A stretch of 64,000 bases of DNA, from positions 186,001 to 250,000 of the forward strand of contig NZ_BAVQ01000070.1 of the NCBI RefSeq assembly GCF_000524475.1, read 5' to 3'. Below, one piece after another: positions 40,694 to 49,426 of the stretch. How positions within the stretch are numbered: the first letter of the stretch is position 1; each line of letters opens with the position of its first letter. Made by a program: the position numbers and the translations under genes. The notes under the pieces are model-generated. The model saw only the letters and a list, made by a program, of their open reading frames with translations, was not told where the DNA came from and did not search any database. The stretch comes from Tomitella biformata AHU 1821 (GTDB lineage Bacteria; Actinomycetota; Actinomycetes; Mycobacteriales; Mycobacteriaceae).

Positions 40694-41008
40694 ATGGGGA
40701 ATGGCACTTTTGTTTTTGTCAGCCCGGCCGCGCTTGTCGCCGCCGCGGCGCAATTAGACGGCATCGCGGAGCAGATCAGCATCTCCCGCGCCGCGCACAG
40801 CCCGACGGTGCACGTAATGCCCGCTGCGCTGGAGGAAGTCTCCCGATCAGTCTCGCGCAACCAGCACCAGGTGGCCGACAGCTTCGATATCGCGGCTGAG
40901 ACCGGCGCCCGGGAATTGCGCCGCGCCGCAGAGTTGTTACGCGTGCAGGCCGCCGCTTATCTGCAACAGGAAATTATCACTTCGGCTGCCCTCGACATCA
41001 TTCTGTAG
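40694..41008 (+). CDS. PE-family-like ESX substrate
   Basis: This 104-residue helical protein resembles PE domains: FVSPAALVAAAAQLDGIAEQ, then VMPAALEEVSRSVSRNQHQ and an Ala-rich second helix. The literal Pro-Glu pair is absent (SP instead). A type VII secretion signal YxxxE is present as Y89-LQQ-E93 after the helical hairpin. GGGGGAG precedes ATG. It is directly upstream of the PPE-like gene, the usual PE-PPE pairing, so a heterodimer recognised by the EspG encoded two genes on is expected. Confidence 0.75.
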   Translation: MGNGTFVFVSPAALVAAAAQLDGIAEQISISRAAHSPTVHVMPAALEEVSRSVSRNQHQVADSFDIAAETGARELRRAAELLRVQAAAYLQQEIITSAALDIIL

Positions 41009-41096
41009 GTAGTCCAACAGTTGAAATTGACGCTATATGTCGTGGTTCTCAGCTATTTTTCGCGGGCCGGGATGTCTCATTTAGGGGTGGGCGCAA

Positions 41097-42239
41097 ATGA
41101 TGGGTTTCACAGGGGTGGTCTGGTTCCCGCGGGGGGCCACGAGGATGTCGATTGAACTCTATGGGGGGCCGGGGCCGGTGCCGCTGGGCGCGGCTTCCGC
41201 GTCGTGGGGCGCGTTGGCCACGCAGTTGACCGAGGCCTCGGTGATCCTCGCCGGCACCGTCACCGGCCTGGCCGCGGGCTGGCGCGGCCCGGCCGGCGAT
41301 ATGGCCCTGGCGAGCTTCGCCAACTTTGGGGTGTGGATGGGCGAGACCATCGAGCATGCCGGTCGGATGAGCGGGACCACCGGCGCGGGCGCCGCCTCGT
41401 ACCTCGCCTCGGCGGTGGTGATGCCGAGCCCGGCGGAGATCGCGATCACCAAGGCCGCGATGGCCGCCACCACCGTCGCCGCCGCGTCGACCGGCGCGGG
41501 CCTGGGCGCGGCTGTCGCCGCGAACGAGGCCGCCGAGCGGGAGATGGACATCCGCGCCACTCTCGCCATGGAGGGCTACGAGTCCGCCTCCACCCTGCTC
41601 AGCCTGCTGATCCCGTTCCGCCCCGCCCCGCCGATCGCGATCCCCGAGGTGCAGCAGGTGGGAATAGCCACCGATTTCATCGCCGGATTGGCCGCGGAGG
41701 CGCCCACTGCGTTGACGGAATACGCGGGACCCGTCGGCGGGCAGATCCTCTCGCACGGCACGAGCGCGACAGTGTCCATCGCCACCCATGCCGCAGGCCT
41801 GGACATGGGGGGAGCCCAGCCGCAGTCGAGCGCCGTGGCTGCCAAGCCGGTGCTGCCCGCCGCGACAGGCGGCGGCGGATCCATGTCGGGGATGGCGGGA
41901 TTCGCTGGCGGCGCGGGCACTGGGGGCACTACGGGCACTCCCGGGACCGCCAGGCCTGGCGCGCTACGGCTGGGAGTGCCGATGGCAGGCTCGCTCAGCG
42001 GTCCCGGCGGCGCGGGCGGGGCCAATGCCTCGGGGGGAACTAGCGCGACCGAGCGGGCCGCGGGTTCCTCGCGGATGGGCGGCGCGCCCATGCGCGGCGC
42101 GGGCGGGAGCGCGGCGGCCAACACGGATGACGAATATGACAGCCCCGACTATTTGCGCCGCTTCGACCAGCTCGAGGACGGCCGCACGGTGGTGCCGGCG
42201 GTGATCGGCGGGGCCGCCGCGACCCCGGACGCGACGTGA
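41097..42239 (+). CDS. PPE-family-like ESX substrate
   Basis: This 380-residue protein has an N-terminal PPE-type helical domain (about 1-175) with YGGPGPVPLGAASASWGAL and a WxG turn at W62-R-G64. The defining PPE tripeptide is missing; the start reads MMGFTGVVWFPRG, as in PPE-like proteins outside Mycobacterium. Residues about 250-350 are Gly/Ala/Ser-rich and likely disordered. The end DYLRRFDQLEDGRTVVPAVI resembles C-termini of other ESX-exported proteins. An internal ATG at 41145 would remove the conserved start. GTGA overlap with espG. Confidence 0.78.
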   Translation: MMGFTGVVWFPRGATRMSIELYGGPGPVPLGAASASWGALATQLTEASVILAGTVTGLAAGWRGPAGDMALASFANFGVWMGETIEHAGRMSGTTGAGAASYLASAVVMPSPAEIAITKAAMAATTVAAASTGAGLGAAVAANEAAEREMDIRATLAMEGYESASTLLSLLIPFRPAPPIAIPEVQQVGIATDFIAGLAAEAPTALTEYAGPVGGQILSHGTSATVSIATHAAGLDMGGAQPQSSAVAAKPVLPAATGGGGSMSGMAGFAGGAGTGGTTGTPGTARPGALRLGVPMAGSLSGPGGAGGANASGGTSATERAAGSSRMGGAPMRGAGGSAAANTDDEYDSPDYLRRFDQLEDGRTVVPAVIGGAAATPDAT

Positions 42240-43051
42240 TCGCGGTGACCGGACTTGTGCAGCCGGAGGCCGACCAATCCGGGTTCACGCTGAGCCCGCA
42301 CGAGCTGCACCTGTGCGGAGACCTCGTGGGCGTCGAGCAGCTGCCGGTGGTTCTCGGGCGCGGACCCCAGAGCCCGGATGTGGAGTCTTGGACGGCGTCG
42401 ATCGCCGAAGCCCGGGCGGAGCTCCTGCGGCGCGGGCTGCTCGATCCGGCTGGCCGCGTGGCGGACGGGCTCGAGGAGTTGTTGGACGTGCTTGGCAAGC
42501 CCCTCCACGAGATCGCCGCCCGCCGGATCGGCGACGGCGGCATGGACCGGCTCTGCCTGGCCATCGGCCGCCGCGGCGGCAAGGTCTACGCGGCCCGGTC
42601 CGCCGCTGGTGTGGATGCCGCGGTGACGCTCGGCCACACCGAGTCGCGCACTGCCAGCCTGCGCGCGTTCCTCGGCGAGCTTGAGCCCGTGGCCCTGACC
42701 CCTTGCAGCGCGCGACTGCGCGAATTGCAGGAGGGCCTTGGGGCTGCAGAGGGGTTCACCGCGTGCGCCCACGCGCTTGTGGGCACCGGCATCGGCGAGG
42801 CGCAGGCTGGGCTGATCGCCGAGGTTCTCACCACCACAACGGCTTTCACCGAGATCGTGACGATCAGCCACAATGCGGGCCAGACCAGCGGCACCCCCGC
42901 GGCGATGGTCGTCTACGACGCGCAGACTGGCCGCGTCATCGCCACCCCGCACCGGGCGCCCGATGGCGAGCTCTGGGTGACATTCGCGCCCGGCGGCTGG
43001 GACCGCGTGGCTCGAGGAATCGCGGCGCTCGACGAGCTGGCCCAGCTGTGA
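42236..43051 (+). CDS. espG: EspG-family ESX chaperone
   Basis: This 271-residue cytosolic protein matches the EspG/ESX secretion-associated family by size and pattern: an early beta-rich half (LHLCGDLVGVEQLPVVLG), IGRRGGKVYAARS and the C-terminal VYDAQTGRVIATPHRAPDGE with WVTFAPGGWDRV. EspG proteins bind the tip of PE-PPE dimers and deliver them to the secretion machine. It starts inside the end of the PPE-like gene (GTGA). Confidence 0.8.
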   Translation: MIAVTGLVQPEADQSGFTLSPHELHLCGDLVGVEQLPVVLGRGPQSPDVESWTASIAEARAELLRRGLLDPAGRVADGLEELLDVLGKPLHEIAARRIGDGGMDRLCLAIGRRGGKVYAARSAAGVDAAVTLGHTESRTASLRAFLGELEPVALTPCSARLRELQEGLGAAEGFTACAHALVGTGIGEAQAGLIAEVLTTTTAFTEIVTISHNAGQTSGTPAAMVVYDAQTGRVIATPHRAPDGELWVTFAPGGWDRVARGIAALDELAQL

Positions 43052-43058
43052 CAAACCG

Positions 43059-44762
43059 CTAGGGAGCCAGCACCGAGCCCTCTGGCTGGCCGATCAACCG
43101 CGTCTCGTCTGGGATGGTCACTACGGACACCGGAATGTGCCGCCCGTCGATCTCGAGGATCAGCCGATCCCGGTCGACTTCGTCTTGGCGAATCCGCACG
43201 TCCGGGGAGTCCGGCATCGGGTCGCCCGTGCTGAGCACCGTGAGGACCGTGGTCCCCGGCGAGAGCGCCGGGCTGGGGATGGGCCCGTCCAGCACCACAA
43301 CCCCGAATTCCCGCGCCTGACTCGGTGAGAGCTCCGGGCCGCCCGCGATATAGAGCCGCGCGGGCTCGCCGATCTCGTGGGCCAGCAGTCGCCAGACGCG
43401 GGGGCGGTCGGTGCGCACCAGGACCCGGGCGCCCAGCGCGATCGCGCGGAGCACCACCTGCCGGGCCAGATACACCTCGCCGACCACCTCGGTGGTGCGG
43501 ATGCCTGGGCCGAAGACGGCCGCGGTGATCGCGTTGCCGGCGTTGTCGCCGCCGATGAGTTGACCGCAGCCGGTGGTCGCGATGGTGAGGTCCGGCGAGG
43601 CGACAGGATGGACCTCGCGGAAATCGCAGAGCCGGTCGAACTGCGGCTCGCCCCGGGGCGAGGTGGCGCAGAAGCCATCGAGCTGTTGGCCATCCAGCGG
43701 GCGCAAACCCAGCGACTCCGGTACTCGGACGGGGCGATCGGCCACATATCGGACGAGGATTCCCAGTTGGCAGGCGTCGGGCCGGGGCGTGGGCCGCAGT
43801 CGCAGCGAGACGACGGCGTTGTCTGCGGCGGCGTCCCAGATCCGCGCGATGCCCGGCGTCGTGAGCGCGAGAGTGGCGGCAGTGTAGCTGGTGTGCACAT
43901 CCACCCTCCCCCCGGGGGCTCCGTCGCGGGCTGTGACGGAACCCCAGGAGGGCGTTAGGTTCGTGCCGTCCACGAGCCCGGTGTGGTGGGTCCAGGAGGC
44001 GTCGAGCTGCTGGGCCGTCAGCAGCTCGCAGTGGAAGCCCGCGCCGTCGAGCTCCCGGATGATTCGCGCTGTCGCCACCTTCGCGGTACGCACCGCGCCC
44101 AGAGTGCCGCCGCCGCGCCGCGCAACGGCGGCTGGGCAGGCCGCGGGATCTAGGCGGACCAGGATGAGCGTCTCGCGCTGGGAGATTGCCGGCAGTGGGC
44201 CGATCAGCCGCCGGTAGACCTGCGCGGTCACGCCACCGCTGGCGACTCTGGAGCCGATCGAGACGATGTCGATGCCCGCCAGATGGATGTCGAACTGGGC
44301 CAGTAGCGGGGACAGCTCGTGGAGGGGGAGCCGGTCGGCGGTGTCTGTGCGGCCAATGGACACCGTCGTAGCCGTGACCACACGCGGCCGGACATGCGCC
44401 GCGCAGACCAATGTGGTTCCATCCCAGCGGAATCCGGTAGCAGCCGACACAGACAGTGCCCGTCCGGGGCGCGGGCCCTGCGCGTACCTCGGCCCGGAGC
44501 TCGGCGGCGGGATCTCGCCCACGGACGCGCCATCGAAGGCAGCGTCGAGTGCGGGCATCGAGAGGAAACTCCAACGCCGCCACAGATGTTGGGCCCACAC
44601 GACGAGGTGGCCGGACGGCCTACGGCCCTTGACCCGAACCAGGGAGAGCGCGACGACCAGCACGCCGAGTGAGATGGCCGCGTTGAGCGGCAGGCCCACA
44701 GCTATGGCTCCCGCGATGATCGCGATACACAGAATTTCCACCGCAACAGTTGTCGTCAGCAC
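43059..44762 (-). CDS. eccE: ESX membrane complex component EccE
   Basis: This 567-residue protein has two adjacent N-terminal transmembrane helices (ILCIAIIAGAIAVGLPLNAA, ISLGVLVVALSLVRV) and then a long soluble domain, the EccE layout. EccE sits at the rim of the inner-membrane ESX complex. The frame is open to 44870, which would run into the eccB start region; GTG 44762, behind GGGGGGTATGGG, is chosen. It is divergent from eccB and converges with espG, 7 bases apart. Confidence 0.78.
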   Translation of the reverse strand: MLTTTVAVEILCIAIIAGAIAVGLPLNAAISLGVLVVALSLVRVKGRRPSGHLVVWAQHLWRRWSFLSMPALDAAFDGASVGEIPPPSSGPRYAQGPRPGRALSVSAATGFRWDGTTLVCAAHVRPRVVTATTVSIGRTDTADRLPLHELSPLLAQFDIHLAGIDIVSIGSRVASGGVTAQVYRRLIGPLPAISQRETLILVRLDPAACPAAVARRGGGTLGAVRTAKVATARIIRELDGAGFHCELLTAQQLDASWTHHTGLVDGTNLTPSWGSVTARDGAPGGRVDVHTSYTAATLALTTPGIARIWDAAADNAVVSLRLRPTPRPDACQLGILVRYVADRPVRVPESLGLRPLDGQQLDGFCATSPRGEPQFDRLCDFREVHPVASPDLTIATTGCGQLIGGDNAGNAITAAVFGPGIRTTEVVGEVYLARQVVLRAIALGARVLVRTDRPRVWRLLAHEIGEPARLYIAGGPELSPSQAREFGVVVLDGPIPSPALSPGTTVLTVLSTGDPMPDSPDVRIRQDEVDRDRLILEIDGRHIPVSVVTIPDETRLIGQPEGSVLAP

Positions 44763-44868
44763 CCCATACCCCCCGGTATCTCTTGCCCCGCAGCCGTCAC
44801 CCCACGTGACGACCGCCACTGCGAGCTTACGGTAATGTGCCGGGAGGGGAACTAGGCAGGGGGGTGCC

Positions 44869-46305
44869 ATGCCGGCTCAATTGACGACCAAACCACAGGT
44901 CAACGGCTACCGATTTATGATCCGACGCATGGAGCATGCGTTGGTGCGCCGCGATGTGCGGATGCTGCATGATCCGATGCGCTCGCAATCGCGGTCGATG
45001 ACGGTGGGCCTGGTGCTCGGCGTCTTGGTGCTGGCGGGATTCGGCGTGCTGGCGCTGTTCAGGCCCGCGCCCACCATCGGCGACAGCCAGATTGTGCTGG
45101 CCAAGGGCAGCGGTGCATTGTTCGTCCGGGTGGACGAGTTGATGCACCCCGTGCTGAACCTGGCATCTGCGCGGCTGATCGCCGGCTCGGACGCGTCGCC
45201 CAACGTGGTTGGCGACGATAAACTGCGTGCCGTTTCGCTCGGTCCGATGGTGGGGATCCCCGGTGCGCCACAACAGCTTCCGGGACGCGAACAGCAAGTT
45301 TCCGGGCCGTGGACAGTCTGCGAGGGCGTCGAGGGCGACCGCATCGTGGGGACCACCGTCATCGCCGGCCCCACGGATCTCGACGACGGCGTCGGGCAGT
45401 TGGCCGGGTCTGAGGCGCTCCTGGCAGAACACGATGGCCAGACGCATCTGCTGTACGACGGCAAGCGGGCCCGGGTCGACCTCAACGACCACGCGGTGAG
45501 CCGGGCCATGGGGCTCGACGGGCTGATACCGCGGCGGGTCACAGCCGCGCTGATCAACGCGGTCCCCGAGGCGCGGCCCATCGTCGCCCAGCCCGTCCCC
45601 GGCCAGGGCGAGCGGCCCGGATTCCCCATCAGGGAGGCGCGTGTGGGCGATGTGGTGCACATCAAGGGCGCGGACGCGGGCAAACACTTCGTGGTTCTGG
45701 CCGACGGCATTCAGCCGGTGGGCGCCGCCACTGCAGACCTAATCCTCTACAGCGGCTCCGGTGCGATGCTGCGCGAGATGTCGCCGGACTCCATCGCGCA
45801 GGCGCCCACCACGAGGGAGCCGCTGCCGGTCACGGATCACCCCGAGGCAGCTCCCCGGATCCGGGGCAGTGGCGACGACACCGTCGCCTGCCTGACCTGG
45901 TCGAGGGACGCCGAGGATACTTCCCCGCACACGACGATTCTGGTCGGGCGACGGCTGCCGCTGGCCGAGGGGGACCGGCCCGTCCTGATGGCGGGCGCGG
46001 ATGGGCCGGGGGCGGCGGTGGACCAGTTCTATCTGCCTCCAGGCAAGGCCGCAAACATCCGTGTGGGGGATCGTCGACAGGAGCCGCGCTTCCTGGTCTC
46101 TGACACCGGCGTCCGCTACGGCATCGCGAACGCCGAGGCGGCCCAGACGTTGGGGATCGGGGCCGAGAGCGACTCCGCGCCCTGGTCCATCGTCGGTATT
46201 CTGCCCGCGGGCCCGGCGTTGACCCGCACCGATGCACTGGTCGTCCGGGACGGCATGGCACCGCAGGCCGCGGCGGCCACCCTCGAGCTGCCGTCCGGTT
46301 CCTAA
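44869..46305 (+). CDS. eccB: ESX membrane complex component EccB
   Basis: This 478-residue protein starts with the EccB signature LTTKPQVNGYRFMIRRMEHA and ALVRRD, then has one transmembrane helix (about 46-66, VGLVLGVLVLAGFGVLALF) and a large periplasmic domain with CEGVEGDR and DTVACLTWSRD cysteines. EccB anchors the complex on the outer face of the inner membrane. GGGGGG precedes ATG. It is the first gene of the conserved core. Confidence 0.93.
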   Translation: MPAQLTTKPQVNGYRFMIRRMEHALVRRDVRMLHDPMRSQSRSMTVGLVLGVLVLAGFGVLALFRPAPTIGDSQIVLAKGSGALFVRVDELMHPVLNLASARLIAGSDASPNVVGDDKLRAVSLGPMVGIPGAPQQLPGREQQVSGPWTVCEGVEGDRIVGTTVIAGPTDLDDGVGQLAGSEALLAEHDGQTHLLYDGKRARVDLNDHAVSRAMGLDGLIPRRVTAALINAVPEARPIVAQPVPGQGERPGFPIREARVGDVVHIKGADAGKHFVVLADGIQPVGAATADLILYSGSGAMLREMSPDSIAQAPTTREPLPVTDHPEAAPRIRGSGDDTVACLTWSRDAEDTSPHTTILVGRRLPLAEGDRPVLMAGADGPGAAVDQFYLPPGKAANIRVGDRRQEPRFLVSDTGVRYGIANAEAAQTLGIGAESDSAPWSIVGILPAGPALTRTDALVVRDGMAPQAAAATLELPSGS

Positions 46306-46329
46306 TGGGGATTCGAGCTTCCTGCCTGC

Positions 46330-48027
46330 TTAGCGGAGGTTGTCGGCCGGTGGGCCGAGGTCGTGGAGTTCGCGTAGGCGGCGGTTGAGCTCGCGTGCAC
46401 GACGACGCCGCGCATGCTTGTCCGCCGTCCTAGTACGGGAACGCTGCGGACCCGCACCACCAGAATCGGCACCATCCGGCGGGGTGGTGGGTCCGCGTGG
46501 TGGCGGTTTTTGGAACCGCACCGTCCGCAACGCTGGGAACAGGGCCTCGTTATTGTGGCCGCGGCCGATGATCGTGATGCCATCCGGGCTGGTCACCGTC
46601 ACCCGGGTAAAGCCGTCGGCATCGATGAACTGATCGTCGAGCCACTCCCCGAATGTTTTGATCAGATGGTGGTAGCGGCATTTGGTGTTGGCATCGCGGG
46701 CGCAGGTCTGCCCGCCCGCCGCGGGATGGCGGTGGTTGAACTCGTCCACATGATCGAGATCCGACGCCCACGCTGGTTTATTGCACCCCGGGAACACGCA
46801 ATAACCGTCCCTAGCCCGGATGAAGGTGTCGAGTGCGGCGGAGAACCGGTACGGGTCCCCCGGCTGATGGGTGGGCAGCGTTTGCCCTGGTTTCGGGTTC
46901 AACGGCCGGATAATCGCATCAGGCCGTGCCGCGATGGCACGGACGTGGTCGGCGGTGATCACGCCATAGCCGTCGAGGAACCCTGAACGCTCGGACTCAC
47001 GAGGCCCGGCGTCGCTGGGCCCGGAATCGCCCGGTCCGTCGTCATCGTCACTGTCGAGGCTGGGTCCGTCGTAGCCGGGGCCCCCATCATCAGGGCCGTC
47101 GCCGCGTGAACCGTCATCACCAGGCCCCTCACCTGCGCCGTCTCCGTCCGGATCGCCGTCGCCGTCCGATCCGGAACTGTCCTCGTTGAGGGTCTCGTCC
47201 TGGCAGATCACGTGCACAATAATCCGGGCATGCTGATCACTCATGCCGCCTTCCGATGGGGTGGCGGCGCAATCCTCACGTTCGCACTGACACATGACCG
47301 CGAGGCCTTGGAGCGTCTGCATCGCGGCGTCGGAGCGGCGGGCGTTCTTCTTGCGCGGATCGTGGGGGCAGATCGCAGCGGCAATCAGTGCTTCGACCGC
47401 GGCCATCGCCAACTGCCCATCTTCCGCGGCGGCGGTGATACCAAAATGCGCCATCCCATCGGGCCGGGGGCGGAGTGTGGCGGTGCGCCGGACCAGGGCC
47501 TGTTCGGCGCGGCGGCGCATCGCATCGGGGTCATGGGCGAAGATCGCCCGGTTCGCGAGGTCGCGCAGGCGCCGGGTGGAGCCGGCGCCGTTGTCGCAGA
47601 GGCCTTGTGCGATCTGTTTGTCGACGTGCGGGGCGCTGGGCCAGCCGTCGACAAGATCGGTGGCGGAGACCAATTGTTGGAATTGCTGTTGGTTGATGGT
47701 GCCGTCGTAGAGGCAGCGGCCGATCAACGGGATGCGGCGGATCAGGGCAAGGGATTCGTTGAGGAGGGCGTCGGCGTGGGTTTTGTCGATGTGGTTGACC
47801 GCGCCGAGCAGTGCGGAGGTGTTCGCGAAGTGGTCGAACACGCGGGTGTCGAGTTCTGGCGGGCGGTCCAGGCTCACGGTGTGGACGTGCTCGATGCGGG
47901 CGTATTCCTCCCACGCGAGGCGGGATCGGCGCCGGGCACAGCCGCTGATGGTGTCGAGGGCTTCGGAGATGGGGGTGGTGGTATCGAACGGCGGGAGCGG
48001 CACCGGAGGCAGCATGTCGTGCGTCAT
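46330..48027 (-). CDS. DUF222/HNH endonuclease (13E12-family) inside the ESX locus
   Basis: This 565-residue protein has an N-terminal DUF222 region (to about 260), an Asp/Gly-rich low-complexity insert (about 280-345) and a C-terminal HNH nuclease: YCVFPGCNKPAWASDLDHVD, CARDANTKCRYHHLIK, with paired cysteines for zinc. Such genes occur in many copies in mycolic-acid actinobacteria (13E12 REP family) and may be mobile. It lies between eccB and mycP, where other ESX loci have no gene. A GTG at 48036 is possible, but ATG 48027 is better spaced from GGGGGG. Confidence 0.9.
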   Translation of the reverse strand: MTHDMLPPVPLPPFDTTTPISEALDTISGCARRRSRLAWEEYARIEHVHTVSLDRPPELDTRVFDHFANTSALLGAVNHIDKTHADALLNESLALIRRIPLIGRCLYDGTINQQQFQQLVSATDLVDGWPSAPHVDKQIAQGLCDNGAGSTRRLRDLANRAIFAHDPDAMRRRAEQALVRRTATLRPRPDGMAHFGITAAAEDGQLAMAAVEALIAAAICPHDPRKKNARRSDAAMQTLQGLAVMCQCEREDCAATPSEGGMSDQHARIIVHVICQDETLNEDSSGSDGDGDPDGDGAGEGPGDDGSRGDGPDDGGPGYDGPSLDSDDDDGPGDSGPSDAGPRESERSGFLDGYGVITADHVRAIAARPDAIIRPLNPKPGQTLPTHQPGDPYRFSAALDTFIRARDGYCVFPGCNKPAWASDLDHVDEFNHRHPAAGGQTCARDANTKCRYHHLIKTFGEWLDDQFIDADGFTRVTVTSPDGITIIGRGHNNEALFPALRTVRFQKPPPRGPTTPPDGADSGGAGPQRSRTRTADKHARRRRARELNRRLRELHDLGPPADNLR

Positions 48028-48041
48028 ATCGACCACCCCCC

Positions 48042-48063
48042 ACTTAGAACGTATGGACTAAGT
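48042..48063. promoter_or_regulatory. Palindrome in the DUF222/HNH promoter region
   Basis: ACTTAG (48042-48047) and CTAAGT (48058-48063) form an inverted repeat with a 10-base centre, just upstream of the HNH start. The whole stretch 48040-48121 is much richer in A+T than its surroundings, which agrees with an inserted segment carrying its own promoter. Confidence 0.4.
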
Positions 48064-48121
48064 TTACCGGATACGCAGGGGCTTTACTAGAGAAAACGCA
48101 AATCTGTTCGACATCAAAAAT

Positions 48122-49426
48122 TCAACGAGAATGCTGTGAACGGACGCGGCGGAGCACCGTCGTGCTGAGCGCGCCGAGGGCGAGCAGCGCCGTGCAGACT
48201 GCCACCCCGGCGATGGCACGGCGGCGCGGGCCGGGGTCCTCGGGTGTCGGGACGGCCGGCGCTGCGATCGTAGATTCAGCCGCGGTGATATCGCCAGCTG
48301 GGAGGTCGAAGGACAGCGCGGCCATCGGGTCCACCACGCCGTAGCCCACCACAGGATCCCAGCGGTGGGCTGCGGACACCGCGGTCCTGGTGATGCGGTC
48401 GATCACCTGGGGCGCGGTCAGGTGTGGGTGGCGGGCGCGGATGAGCGCGGCCAGGCCGGACACGTAGGGCGCGGAGAAGCTGGTGCCGCTGATGGCGCCG
48501 ACGCCCTGCTCCGTGCGGATCTGCGCTGCGAGGCCGCCATCGCGGCTGTTGGCGAGCGAGACCATCTGGCTGCCCGGCGCGGCCACCGACACCCACGGTC
48601 CGGCGATGCTGAAGTCGGAGGGGGAGCCGTCATGCTCCACGGATCCGACGGTGAGCACTTTGCCCTCGAAGTTCGCCGGCGTGACGTCCGTGTTGACCGC
48701 GTCCCATCCGCGGGAGAGCGGGTCCAGGGGGTTGATCTGCGTCGGATTCTGTTGGCAGCCAGCACCGTTGGAGCCCTGGGAATTGCCGGCGGCGACGACG
48801 ATGACGATGTCGCGGGCGACGGCCTCGTCGATGGCGGAGGTCAGGAGGTCGGAGCGCAGCCCGCTCGGTCCAGGCACGCACGCGACCTCGGAGATGTTGA
48901 TGATGGTGGCGCCGGCGGCAGTGGCCATTCGGATCGCATCGGCGAGGGTGCGGACCGAGCCGGAGCCCGCAGACTCAGGGGCTTCCTGTTCGCCCTCTGC
49001 AGCGCCGTACTCGGAGAACTTTCCGGAGCTCTGCCGGATCGAGATGATCTCGGCGTCGGGGGCGAGGCCGCTGAAGCCGTCGTCGGGATCCGGTGCGCCG
49101 GCGATGATCCCGGCGACGAGGGTCCCGTGCGCGTCGCAGTCCTCGAGCCCGTCCCCGCCGTTCACGAGATCGCCGCCCGAGGTGAGGTGGCGCAGCCGGG
49201 GGTTGGGGGTGACGCCGGTGTCGATCACCGCGACCCGCTGCCCGGCGCCGCGGGTGAACTGCCAAAGCTGTTGGAAGTCAAGGGACGTTGGCATTACACG
49301 CAGGTCGAGGCCCGGTGCGGTGTCGGCGATGGCGCAGGGCGCGGTCTGGCGGATCTCGGCCGCCGCGGCGGGGGCGTTGAGCACCGCTGCGGCGATGACG
49401 AGTCCGGCAATTGCCAAGCGGCGCAT
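48122..49426 (-). CDS. mycP: Mycosin, subtilisin-like ESX protease MycP
   Basis: This 434-residue membrane-anchored protease has a signal peptide (1 to about 23), the catalytic triad Asp69 (AVIDTG), His100 (DAHGTLVAG) and Ser316 (ISGTSFSAP), and oxyanion Asn215 (AAGNS). A C-terminal transmembrane helix runs from about 405 to 425, before RRVRSQHSR. Mycosins process ESX substrates and stabilise the membrane complex. It follows eccD with a one-base overlap. Confidence 0.95.
   Translation of the reverse strand: MRRLAIAGLVIAAAVLNAPAAAAEIRQTAPCAIADTAPGLDLRVMPTSLDFQQLWQFTRGAGQRVAVIDTGVTPNPRLRHLTSGGDLVNGGDGLEDCDAHGTLVAGIIAGAPDPDDGFSGLAPDAEIISIRQSSGKFSEYGAAEGEQEAPESAGSGSVRTLADAIRMATAAGATIINISEVACVPGPSGLRSDLLTSAIDEAVARDIVIVVAAGNSQGSNGAGCQQNPTQINPLDPLSRGWDAVNTDVTPANFEGKVLTVGSVEHDGSPSDFSIAGPWVSVAAPGSQMVSLANSRDGGLAAQIRTEQGVGAISGTSFSAPYVSGLAALIRARHPHLTAPQVIDRITRTAVSAAHRWDPVVGYGVVDPMAALSFDLPAGDITAAESTIAAPAVPTPEDPGPRRRAIAGVAVCTALLALGALSTTVLRRVRSQHSR

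Noticed and set aside
42913..44598. 561-codon frame overlapping eccE
   Set aside because: Same strand but different phase from eccE, composition is Arg/Pro-rich, and eccE has transmembrane helices and a sensible start; shadow frame.
46330..48036. Insertion sequence within the ESX locus
   Set aside because: The gene encodes DUF222/HNH, not a transposase, and no terminal inverted repeats or target duplications could be seen by eye.
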